A stretch of DNA of 64,000 nucleotides from Myxococcus xanthus (lineage in GTDB: Bacteria; Myxococcota; Myxococcia; Myxococcales; Myxococcaceae), in assembly GCF_006402735.1 (NCBI RefSeq), contig NZ_CP017174.1, positions 4,343,001-4,407,000 on the forward strand, given 5' to 3'. Below the pieces are notes generated by a model that made no database searches, was not told the DNA's origin, and saw nothing but the letters and a program-made list of their open reading frames with translations. Of this stretch, positions 13,001 to 25,000 are shown one piece after another; positions within the stretch are counted from its first letter, which is position 1, and the number at the start of each line of letters is the position of its first letter. Position numbers and translations under genes: made by a program.

Positions 13001-16000
13001 GGGGTGCCGGGCGAGCTGTACGTGGGCGGAGACGGCTTGGCCATGGGGTACGTGGGGCGCCCGGAGCTGACGGCGGAGCGCTTCGTACCGAGTCCATTCG
13101 GCGAGGGAGAGCGGCTGTACCGCACGGGGGACGTGGTGCGGTGGCTGGCCAATGGGACGTTGGAGTTCCTGGGCCGCGCGGACACGCAGGTGAAGGTGCG
13201 TGGCTACCGCATCGAGCTGGGCGAAGTGGAGGCGGCGCTGGCCCAGCACGGTGGCGTCAACGAAGCCGTGGTGGTGGCGCGGGAGGATGGAGGCGAAGGC
13301 AAGCGGTTGGTGGCCTACGTGACGGCACAGGAAGGTGCCTCGCTGGACGCGGGTGCACTGAGAAGCCACGTGAAGCAACGGCTGCCGGAGTACATGGTGC
13401 CGTCGGCGTATGTGGTGCTGGAGTCGTTGACGCTGACGCCGAACGGCAAGGTGGACCGCAAGGCGCTGCCCGCTCCGGATGCCCAGGGTTCGAAGACGGC
13501 GCACTTCGAGGCGCCTCGCACGGCGACTGAGCAGAAGCTGGCGTCCATCTTCGCCGAGGTGCTGAACGTTGAGCGCGTCGGACTGGAGGGGGACTTCTTC
13601 GAACTGGGCGGACACTCGCTGCTGGCAACGCAGTTGGTGTCGCGAGTGAGGGAAGAACTCCAGATAGAGCTCCCGCTGCGAGACATCTTCGAGTCCTCCA
13701 CAGTTGGGAAGCTGGCCGAACGGATCGACACATCCCGCGGGACGGCAGAGGCCGCGGTTCGAGCACCACCCCTGACGCGCGCTTCTCGGAGCGATGCGCT
13801 ACCGCTGTCATTCGCGCAGCAGCGGCTGTGGTTCCTCGACCAGTTGGAGCCAGGCAGTCCGTTCTACAACGTCCCCTCAGTGGTGAAGCTGACTGGGCGT
13901 CTGCAAACGACCGCGTTGGAGGCCAGCTTCAGTGAACTCGTGCGGCGGCACGAGTCATTGCGCACGACGTTCCGAGTAGTTGGCGGTGAACCCGTGCAGG
14001 TCATCGCAACGGAGCCGCTTCAGCCTTTCCAGCAGCTCGACTTCAGCGAACTGGAAACGGAGCGCGAATCCACGGTGCGGCGCTGGATTGAAGAGGAGAT
14101 TCAGCGCCCGTTCAACCTGGAGACAGGGCCGCTGCTGAGGGCAACGCTGCTGAAGGAGGGGGAGGCATCGCACGTGTTGGTGCTGGTGATGCACCACATC
14201 GTGTCGGACGGCTGGTCGATGGGCGTGCTGGTGAGGGAGTTGGTGGCCCTGTACGAGGCGTACTCGCAGGGTCGCGAGTCACCGCTTGCGGAGCTGGAGA
14301 TGCAGTACGCGGACTACGCGGTATGGCAGCGTGAATGGCTGAAGGGCGAGGTGCTGAAAGAGCAGCTCGGGTACTGGAGGAAGCAGCTAGCGGGTGCGCC
14401 AGCGGCGCTGGAGTTGCCGACGGACAAGGCGAGGCCGGCGGTCCAGACGTACCGAGGGGAGACGCGAGGGCTGGAGTGGTCGAAGGGGCTGTGGGAGGGC
14501 GTGAAGGGGCTGGCGCAGCGGGAGAACGCGACGCCCTTCATGGTGCTGCTGGCGGCATTCCAGGTGGTGCTGTCGAGGTACGCGAGGCAGGAGGACGTGT
14601 GCGTCGGGACGGCGATAGCGAACCGGACGAGGGCTGAGACGGAGGGGCTGATTGGCTTCTTCGTGAACACGCTGGTGCTGCGGACGAAGGTGTCTGCGGC
14701 ATCGAGCTTCCGGGAGCTGCTGGCGCAGGTGCGCGAAGTGACGTTGGGTGCGTACGCGCACCAGGAAGTGCCCTTCGAGCGGTTGGTGGAGGAGCTGCAG
14801 CCCGAGCGGGACTTGAGCCGCAGCCCGCTGTTCCAGGTGATGTTGGTGCTGCAGAACGCACCTGGAGGGGCGGTGAGCCTGCCGGGGCTGAAGCTGGAGG
14901 CAGCGGAGTCGTCCGGGAAGACGTCGAAGTTCGACGTGACGCTGGGCTTGGGAGAGTCGAGCGCGGGAGGGCTGTCGGGCGCGCTCGAGTTCAACAGCGA
15001 CCTGTTCGAAGCCGAGACGATGGAGCGGCTGTTGGGGCACTTGCGGGTGTTCCTGGAGACTGCTGTGAGCGCTCCAGAGCTGTCGCTGGCTGAGCTGCCG
15101 CTGATGGGCCGTGAAGAGCAGCAGCGACTGGTGAAGGAGTGGAGCGGGACGGCGTCGACGTACCCACGCGATGCGAGCCTGAGTACGCTCTTCGAGCAGC
15201 AATCACAGCGGACGCCGGACGCGGTGGCGGTGGAGTACGAGGACCGGCGGCTGACGTACGCGGAGCTGAACCGACGCTCCAACCAGTTAGCACACCACCT
15301 GAGAAGCATGGGTGTGGGGCCCGAGGAGCGGGTGGGCTTGTGCGTGGAGCGCTCGCTGGAGCTGATGGTGAGCGTGCTGGGCATCCTGAAGGCGGGAGGC
15401 GTGTACGTCCCGCTGGATGCCAGCTACCCGCTGGAGCGGCTGACGTGGATGAAGCAGGAGGCGGGCGTCACGCTGCTGGTGGGGCAGCAGAAGTTGCTTG
15501 AGTCCATGATGCTCTCCGATACCGAGTCCATGGTGTGCGTGGACACGGCGTGGGAGACGCAGATTGCTCATCAGCCAGAAAGCAATCTGAGTTCCAGTGT
15601 GGCCGGTGGGCATCTGGCGTACGTGATGTTCACGTCGGGAAGCACAGGGAAGCCGAAGGGCGTGGGCGTGCCGCACCGAGCGGTGTCACGCTTGGTGCTG
15701 GGAACGGACTTCGCGAACTTCGGGCCGGAGGAAGTGTGGTTGCAACTGGCACCGATTTCCTTCGACGCATCGACGCTGGAGTTGTGGGGCGCACTGCTGC
15801 ACGGCGCGAAGTTGGTGGTGTACCCGGCGGGGACGCCGACGTTGGAGGAGCTGGGCCGGAAGCTGGAGTCTTCTGGTGTGACGTCGTTGTGGCTGACGGC
15901 AGCGCTCTTCGAGCAGATGCAGGCGCGGCAGCCGAAGGCCTTGGCCAGTGTCCGCCAGCTGCTCGCGGGTGGCGATGCCTTGCCGGTGTCTCGAGTGAAG

Positions 16001-19000
16001 GAGCGACTGGCGGCAGGTGGCCTGCTCATCAACGGGTACGGCCCGACGGAGAATACGACGTTCTCCAGCACGTACCGGATGGAGAGGCCGGAGGAGGTGG
16101 GCGCTTCGGTGTCCATCGGCCGGCCGGTGAAGAACACCGTGGCTTACGTGCTGGACGGTGCAATGCGTCCAGTGCCGGTGGGCGTGCCGGGTGAGCTGTA
16201 CGTGGGCGGAGACGGCTTGGCGGTGGGGTACGTGGGGCGCCCGGAGCTGACGGCGGAGCGCTTCGTACCGAGTCCATTCGGTGAGGGAGAGCGGCTGTAC
16301 CGCACTGGGGACGTGGTGCGGTGGCTGGGGAACGGGACGCTGGAGTTCCTGGGCCGAGCGGACACGCAGGTGAAGGTGCGTGGCTACCGGATTGAGCTGG
16401 GCGAAGTGGAAGCGGCGCTGGCCCAGCACGGTGGCGTCAACGAGGCAGTCGTGGTGGCGCGGGAGGATGGAGGCGAAGGCAAGCGACTGGTGGCGTATGT
16501 GACAGCGCGCACGGGCACGGGCCTGGAGGCCAGCGCGCTGAGAAACCACATGAAGCAGCGGCTACCGGAGTACATGGTGCCGTCAGCGTACGTGGTGCTG
16601 GAGTCTCTGCCTCTGACGTCCAACGGGAAGGTGGACCGCAAGGCGCTGCCTGCTCCGGTGACGATGCTGGGCACGCCAGGTTCAGATTATGTGGCGCCGC
16701 GCACTCCCACAGAGGAACTGCTCGCTGGGACCTTCGCGCAGGTGCTGGGCGTGGAGCGGGTGGGTTCGAAGGACAATTTCTTCGAGCTGGGCGGCCACTC
16801 GTTGTTGGCGACGCAGATGGTGTCGCGGATTCGGAGCACCTTCCGAATCGAGCTCCCGCTCCGTGACTTGTTCGAGGCTCCCACGCTGTCGGCCCTGTCC
16901 GAGAGGGTGGACCATGCCATTCGCTCGGGAGCGTCGATCACCGCTCCGCCCCTGAAGCCACGAGCGGATGGGAGCCGGGTGTTGCCTCCGTCGTTCGCGC
17001 AGCAGCGGCTATGGCTCCTGGACCAGATGGAGCGAGGGAGCGCCTCCTACAATGTGCCGGCCGTCCTTCGGGTAGAGGGGCCGCTCCAGGCTGAGGTGCT
17101 CGAGCGGAGCTTCGTGGAACTCGTGCGGCGCCACGAGTCGCTGCGGACGACGTTCAGCACTCGGGATGGAAAACCCGTTCAAATCATCGCAGCCGAACCG
17201 GTGCTGGCCTTCCGAAGCATCGGGCTGGAGTCATCGGCGGAGGCCGCGCGCACGGCGGAAGTCACTCGCCTGGTCGAACAGGAGGCACACCAGCCGTTCG
17301 ATCTCGAACGTGGCCCGTTGCTACGCGTGACACTCCTGAAGCTGTCCGAGCATGACCACGTGCTGGTCCTGGTGACGCACCACATCGTGTCTGATGGGTG
17401 GTCCATGGGCGTCCTCGTGCGGGATGTAACCGCACTCTACGAGGCGTTCTTGCAGGGGCGTCCCTCACTGCTACCGGAACTGCCAGTGCAGTACCCGGAC
17501 TACGCAGTGTGGCAGCGGGAGTGGCTGAAGGGCGAGGTGCTGGAGTCGCAACTCGCATACTGGAAGCGGCAGCTGGAGGGGGCACCCCAATCGCTGGACC
17601 TGCCGACGGATAAACCGCGGCCCGCGGCGCAGAGCTTTCGAGGAGGCCATCTCGACCAGTCCTGGCCCCTGGCTTTGTGGGAGCGGGTGAAGGCCCTGGC
17701 ACGGAGTGAAGGAGCAACGCCGTTCATGGTGCTGCTGGCGGCCTTCCAGGTGGTGCTTGCCCGCTACGCGAGACAGGACGACGTGTGCGTGGGGTCGCCC
17801 ATCGCAGGGCGTACGCAAGGCGAGACGGAAGGGCTGATCGGCTTCTTCACGAACATGCTGGTGCTGCGGACGAAGGTGTCTCCGGCATCGAGCTTCCGTG
17901 AGCTGCTCGCTCAGGTGCGAGAGGTGACGCTCGGCGCGTATGCGCACCAGGACGTGCCGTTCGAGAAGCTGGTGGAGGAGCTGCAGCCCGAGCGGGACTT
18001 GAGCCGCAGCCCGCTGTTCCAGGTGACGTTGACGCTGCAGAACACGCCCGTGACGGAGGTGAAGCTCGGAGATGGCTTGAGGCTCTCCGGCGTGGAGTCG
18101 GAGGGGCGGACGTCGAAGTTCGACCTCTCTCTGGTGATGGCGGAGGTGCCGGACGGCGTCATGGCGATGGTCAACTACAACAGCGACCTGTTCGAGCCCG
18201 GGACGATGGACCGGATGCTCGGACATTTGAAGGTGCTGCTGGAGGCCGCAGTTACGGATCCGGAGAAGCGTCTGGCCGAACTGCCGTTGATGGGGAGTGA
18301 AGAGCGGCAGCGACTGGTGAAGGAATGGAGTGGGACGGCTTCTACGTACCCACGCGACGCCAGCCTGAGTGTCCTTTTCGAGCAGCAGGCACAGCGGACG
18401 CCGGACGCGGTGGCGGTGGAGTACGAGGAGCAACGGCTGACGTACGCGGAGTTGAATCGCCGTGCCAACCAACTGGCGCACCACCTGAGAAGCATGGGTG
18501 TGGGGCCTGAGGTGCGGGTGGGGTTGTGCGTGGAGCGCTCACTGGAGTTGGTGGTGAGCGTGCTGGGCATCCTGAAGGCGGGGGGCGTGTACGTGCCGCT
18601 GGATGCCAGCTACCCGCTGGAGCGTCTGGCATGGATGAAGGAGGAAGCCGGCGTCGCATTGCTGGTGGCGCAGGAGAAGCTGGCGGACGAGGTGGCCGCG
18701 GGCGGCGAGCTGGTGGTGTGCGTGGACACGGAGTGGGAGACGCAGATTGCCCACCATCCCGTGAGCAATTCGAGCGCCAACGTGGGCGGTGGAAACCTGG
18801 CGTACGTGATGTTCACGTCGGGAAGCACGGGGAAGCCGAAGGGTGTGGCCGTGCCGCACCGCGCGGTGTCACGCCTGGTGCTGGGAACGGACTTCGCGCA
18901 CTTCGGGCCTGAGGAGGTGTGGCTGCAACTGGCGCCCATTTCCTTCGACGCATCGACGCTGGAGCTGTGGGGCGCATTGCTGCACGGCGCGAAGCTCGTG

Positions 19001-22000
19001 GTGTACCCAGCGGGGACGCCGTCGCTGGAGGAGCTGGGCCGCAAGCTGGAGTCTTCTGGCGTGACGTCGCTGTGGCTGACAGCGGCGCTCTTCGAGCAGA
19101 TGCAGGCGCGGCAGCCGAAGGCCTTGGCCAGCGTCCGCCAGTTGCTGGCGGGTGGTGACGCGCTGCCGGTGTCTCGAGTGAAGGAGCGACTGGCGGCAGG
19201 TGGCCTGCTCATCAACGGGTACGGCCCGACGGAGAATACGACGTTCTCCAGCACGTACCGGATGGAGAGGCCGGAGGAAGTAGGTGCCTCGGTGTCCATC
19301 GGCCGGCCGGTGAAGAACACGGTGGCCTATGTGCTGGACGCGGGGATGCGTCCGGTGCCGGTGGGGGGGCCGGGCGAGCTGTACGTGGGCGGAGACGGGC
19401 TGGCAGTGGGGTACGTGGGGCGCCCGGAGCTGACGGCGGAGCGCTTCGTGCCGAATCCATTCGGTGAGGGAGAGCGGCTGTACCGCACTGGGGACGTGGT
19501 GCGGTGGCTGAGCAACGGGACGTTGGAGTTCCTGGGCCGCGCGGACACGCAGGTGAAGGTGCGTGGCTACCGGATTGAGCTGGGCGAAGTGGAAGCGGCG
19601 CTGGCCCAGCACGGTGGCGTCAACGAAGCCGTGGTGGTGGCGCGAGAGGACGGGAGCGAAGGCAAGCGGTTGGTTGCTTACGTAACGGCGCAGGAAGGGG
19701 CCTCACTGGACGTGGGGGCACTTCGAAGCCACGTGAAGCAGCGGCTGCCGGAGTACATGGTGCCGTCGGCGTACGTGGTGCTGGAGTCGCTGCCGCTGAC
19801 GCCCAACGGCAAGGTGGACCGCAAGGCACTGCCCGCCCCGGATGCTCAGGGTCCGAGGACGGCACACTTTGAAGCGCCCCGCACGGCGACTGAGGAGAAG
19901 CTGGCATCCATTTTCAAAGAGGTGCTGAACGTCGGGCGCGTCAGCGTCGACGAAGACTTCTTCGAGCTGGGTGGCCACTCGCTGCTGGCAACGCAGTTGG
20001 TGTCTCGCGTGCGCGAGTCCTTCCAGGTGGAACTCCCCCTGAGGGACGTCTTCGAATCTCCGACGGTGGAGAAATTGGCCCTCCGGCTGGGCCACGCACA
20101 GGTGGGGGGATTGGTGCCCCAGGCGCCACCGCTGAAGCGGGCACAGCGCCAGGGGGCATTGCCGCTATCGTTCGCGCAGCAGCGACTGTGGTTCCTCGAC
20201 CAACTGGAGCCTGGCAGCGCTTTCTATAACGTACCGGTCTCAGTGAGGCTCACTGGCGTCCTCGACGTTGGAGCGTTGCGCCGTAGCTTTGATGAGCTGG
20301 TTCGCCGACACGAATCGTTGCGCACCACCTTCCATGCTCAGGACGGAATGCCCGTCCAGATTGTCTCCGACACTGCAACGACGCGGTTGGAAGTCTTGGC
20401 GCGCGGAACTCCGGACGACGGTGAAGGAGGGCTGGAGACAAAACGCCTCGTGGAGCAAGCGGCGCTTCGCCCGTTCAACCTGGAGACTGGACCGCTGCTA
20501 AGGGCGACACTGCTGAAGGAGGAGGAAGCGCACGTGCTGGTGCTGGTGATGCACCACATCGTGTCGGACGGCTGGTCGATGGGCGTGCTGGTGAGGGAGT
20601 TGGTGGCCCTGTACGAGGCGTACTCGCAGGGGCGCGAGTCACCGCTTGCGGAGCTGGAGGTGCAGTACGCGGACTACGCGGTATGGCAGCGTGAATGGCT
20701 GAAGGGCGAGGTGCTGGAAGAGCAGCTCGGGTACTGGAGGAAGCAGCTTGCGGGTGCGCCAGCGGCGCTGGAGTTGCCGACGGACAAGGGGAGGCCGGCG
20801 GTCCAGACGTACCGAGGAGAGACGCGAGGGTTGGAGTGGCCGAAGGGTTTGTGGGAGGGCGTAAAGGGGCTGGCGCAGCGGGAGAACGCGACGCCCTTCA
20901 TGGTGCTGCTGGCGGCCTTCCAGGTGGTGCTGTCGAGGTACGCGAGGCAGGAGGACGTGTGCGTCGGGACGGCGATAGCGAACCGGACGAGGGCTGAGAC
21001 GGAGGGGCTGATTGGCTTCTTCGTGAACACGCTGGTGCTGCGGACGAAGGTGTCTGCGGCATCGAGCTTCCGGGAGCTGCTGGCGCAGGTGCGCGAAGTG
21101 ACGTTGGGTGCGTACGCGCACCAGGAAGTACCCTTCGAGCGGTTGGTGGAGGAGCTGCAGCCCAAGCGGGACTTGAGCCGCAGCCCGCTGTTCCAGGTGA
21201 TGTTGGTGCTGCAGAACGCACCGGGAGGGGCGGTGAGCCTGCCGGGGCTGAAGCTGGAGGCGGCGGAGTCGTCCGGGAAGACGTCGAAGTTCGATTTGAC
21301 GCTCGGGTTGAGTGAGACGGATGAGGGCCTTTCTGGAGGCCTCGAGTTCAACAGCGACCTATTTGAAGCCGAGACGATGGATCGGCTGCTCGGACACTTG
21401 AGGGTGTTGTTGGATGCAGCCGTCGCTCAGCCTGAGACGCGGCTGGCCGAGCTGCCGCTGATGGGCAGTGAGGAACAGCAGCGACTGGTGAAGGCGTGGA
21501 GCGGGGCGACTGCGCATTACCCACGAGAAGCGTCGTTGGCGCAGTTGTTCGATGCACAGGCGCAGCGGACGCCGGACGCGGTGGCGGTCGAGTATGAGGA
21601 CCGACGGCTGACGTACGCGGAGCTGAACCGACGCGCCAACCAGCTGGCGCATCACCTGAGAAGCATGGGTGTGGGGCCTGAGGAGCGGGTGGGCTTGTGC
21701 GTGGAGCGCTCGCTGGAGTTGGTGGTGAGCGTGCTGGGCATCCTGAAGGCGGGGGGCGTTTACGTCCCGCTGGATGCCAGCTACCCGCTGGAGCGGCTGA
21801 CGTGGATGAAGCAGGAAGCAGGCGTCACGCTGCTGGTGGGGCAGCAGATGCTGCTTGAGTCCATGGGGCTCGATGACACCGAGTCCAGGGTGTACGTGGA
21901 CACGGAGTGGGAGACGCAGATTGCCCTCCAGCCGGAAACCACGCCCAGTGCCAACGTGGGCGGTGGAAACCTGGCGTACGTGATGTTCACGTCAGGAAGC

Positions 22001-25000
22001 ACAGGGAAGCCGAAGGGTGTGGCCGTGCCGCACCGCGCGGTGTCACGCCTGGTGCTGGGAACGGACTTCGCGCACTTCGGGCCGGAGGAGGTGTGGCTGC
22101 AACTAGCGCCCATCTCCTTCGACGCATCGACGCTGGAGCTGTGGGGCGCACTGCTGCACGGCGCGAAGCTCGTGGTGTACCCGGCGGGGACGCCGTCGCT
22201 GGAGGAGCTGGGCCGCAAGCTGGAGTTGTCGGGCGTGACGTCGCTGTGGCTGACAGCGGCGCTCTTCGAGCAGATGCAGGCGCGGCAGCCGAAGGCCTTG
22301 TCGAGCGTCCGCCAGTTGCTGGCGGGTGGCGACGCCTTGCCGGTGTCCCGTGTGAAGGAGCGGCTGGCAGCAGGTGGCCTGCTCATCAACGGGTACGGCC
22401 CGACGGAAAATACGACGTTCTCCAGCACGTACCGGATGGAGAGGCCAGAGGAGGTGGGCGCTTCGGTATCCATTGGCCAGCCGGTGAAGAACACGGTGGC
22501 CTATGTGCTGGACGCGGGGATGCGCCCGGTGCCTGTGGGCGTGCCGGGCGAGCTGTACGTGGGCGGAGACGGCTTGGCAGTGGGGTACGTGGGGCGCCCG
22601 GAGCTGACGGCGGAGCGCTTCGTACCGAATCCATTCGGCGAAGGAGAGCGGCTGTACCGCACTGGGGACGTGGTGCGGTGGCTGAGCAACGGGACGTTGG
22701 AGTTCCTCGGCCGAGCGGACACGCAGGTGAAGGTGCGCGGTTACCGCATCGAGTTGGGTGAAGTGGAAGCGGCGCTGGCCCAGCACGGTGGCGTCAACGA
22801 AGCCGTGGTGGTGGCGCTGGAGGATGGAGGCGAAGGCAAGCGACTGGTGGCGTATGTGACAGCGCGCACGGACACGGGCCTGGAGGCCAGCGCGCTGAGA
22901 AGCCACATGAAGCAGTGGCTACCGGAGTACATGGTGCCGTCGGCGTACGTGGTGCTGGAGTCGCTGCCGCTGACGCCGAACGGGAAGGTGGACCGCAAGG
23001 CGCTGCCTGCACCGGATGCACACAGCCATAAGGCAGCGCACTTCGAGGCGCCACGGACTCCGACAGAGGAGAAGCTGGCGTCCCTCTTCAGCGAGGTGCT
23101 GAACGTCGGGCGCGTCAGCGTCAACGACGACTTCTTCGAGCTGGGCGGCCACTCCTTGCTGGCAACGCAGTTGGTGTCTCGCGTGCGCGAGGCCTTCCGA
23201 GTCGAACTGCCACTCCGGACAGTTTTCGAGTCCCGGTCTGTTGAGACACTGGGGAGGCGGCTGGACGGTGCCTCGGGAGCCGCTGTTTCGCTGAGAGGAC
23301 CTCCGCTGGTTCGCGCTTCACGAGGCGGCGCGCTTCCTCTGTCGTTCGCGCAGCAACGGTTGTGGTTCCTCCACCAGCTTGATCCCGACAGCACCTTCTA
23401 CAACGTGCCCGTGGCGGTGAAGCTCTTGGGGGTCCTTGATGTTGCAGCGCTGGAACGGAGCTTCCATTCGCTGGTTCTCCGTCATGAGGCGCTGCGCACG
23501 ACCTTCCGTTCCGAGGCAGGCGTTCCCACCCAGGTCATCTCTCCCTCGGGAAGGGGCGCGCTGGAGTTCGTGGACCTGAGTGCACTCCAGGGCACGGAGA
23601 AGACCCAGGAGGTCCAGCGTCGAACGGAACTCGAAACACTTCGTCCGTTCAGCCTGGAGACAGGGCCGCTGCTAAGGGCAACGCTGCTGAAGGAGGAGGA
23701 GGAAGCGCACGTGTTGGTGCTGGTGATGCACCACATCGTGTCGGACGGCTGGTCGATGGGCGTGCTGGTGAGGGAGTTGGTGGCCCTGTACGAGGCGTAC
23801 TCGCAGGGTCGCGAGTCACCGCTTGCGGAGCTGGAGGTGCAGTACGCGGACTACGCGGTATGGCAGCGTGAATGGCTGAAGGGCGAGGTGTTGGAAGAGC
23901 AGCTCGGGTACTGGAGGAAGCAGCTTGCGGGTGCGCCAGCGGCGCTGGAGTTGCCGACGGACAAGGGGAGGCCGGCGGTCCAGACGTACCGAGGAGAGAC
24001 GCGAGGGTTGGAGTGGCCGAAGGGGCTGTGGGAGGGCGTGAAGGGGCTGGCGCAGCGGGAGAGCGCGACGCCCTTCATGGTGCTGCTGGCGGCCTTCCAG
24101 GTGGTGCTGTCGCGCTATGCGCGCCAGGACGACGTCTCTGTGGGCTCCCCCATCGCCAATCGCACGCGATCCGAGACAGAGGGGCTGATTGGCTTCTTCG
24201 TGAACACGCTCGTGCTGCGGACACGGCTGGATGGCAATCCCAGCTTCCGTGAGCTGCTGACACAGGTGCGCGAAGTGACGCTGGGTGCATACGCGCACCA
24301 GGAAGTGCCTTTCGAGAGACTGGTGGAGGAGCTGCAGCCCGAGCGGGACCTGAGCCGCGGTCCGCTGTTCCAGGTGATGTTCGTGCTGCAAAACACTCCA
24401 GGAGGCGCGGTAAGTCTGCCTGGGTTGAAGTTGGAGGCAGCGGAGTCGGCTGGGAAGACGTCGAAGTTCGACTTGACCCTCGGCTTAGGAGAGTCGAGCG
24501 CAGGCGGACTGACGGGCGCGTTGGAGTTCAACAGCGACCTGTTCGAAGCCGAGACGATGGAGCGGCTGCTCGGACACTTGAGGGTGCTGTTGGAGGCCGC
24601 CGTCGCTGAGCCGGCGAAGCGGCTGGCCGAGCTGCCGCTGATGGGCAGTGAGGAGCAGCAGCAGTTGGTGAAGGAGTGGAGCGGGACGGCTTCTGCGTAC
24701 CCACGCGATGCCAGCCTGAGTGTCCTCTTCGAGCAGCAGGCACAGCGGACGCCGGACGCGGTGGCGGTGAAGTACGAGGAGCAACGGCTGACGTACGCGG
24801 AGTTGAATCGCCGTGCCAACCAACTGGCGCACCACCTGAGAAGCATGGGTGTGGGGCCTGAGGTGCGGGTGGGCTTGTGCGTGGAGCGCTCGCTGGAATT
24901 GGTGGTGAGCGTGCTGGGCATCCTGAAGGCGGGGGGCGTGTACGTGCCGCTGGATGCCAGCTACCCGCTGGAGCGTCTGGCATGGATGAAGGCGGAGGCC

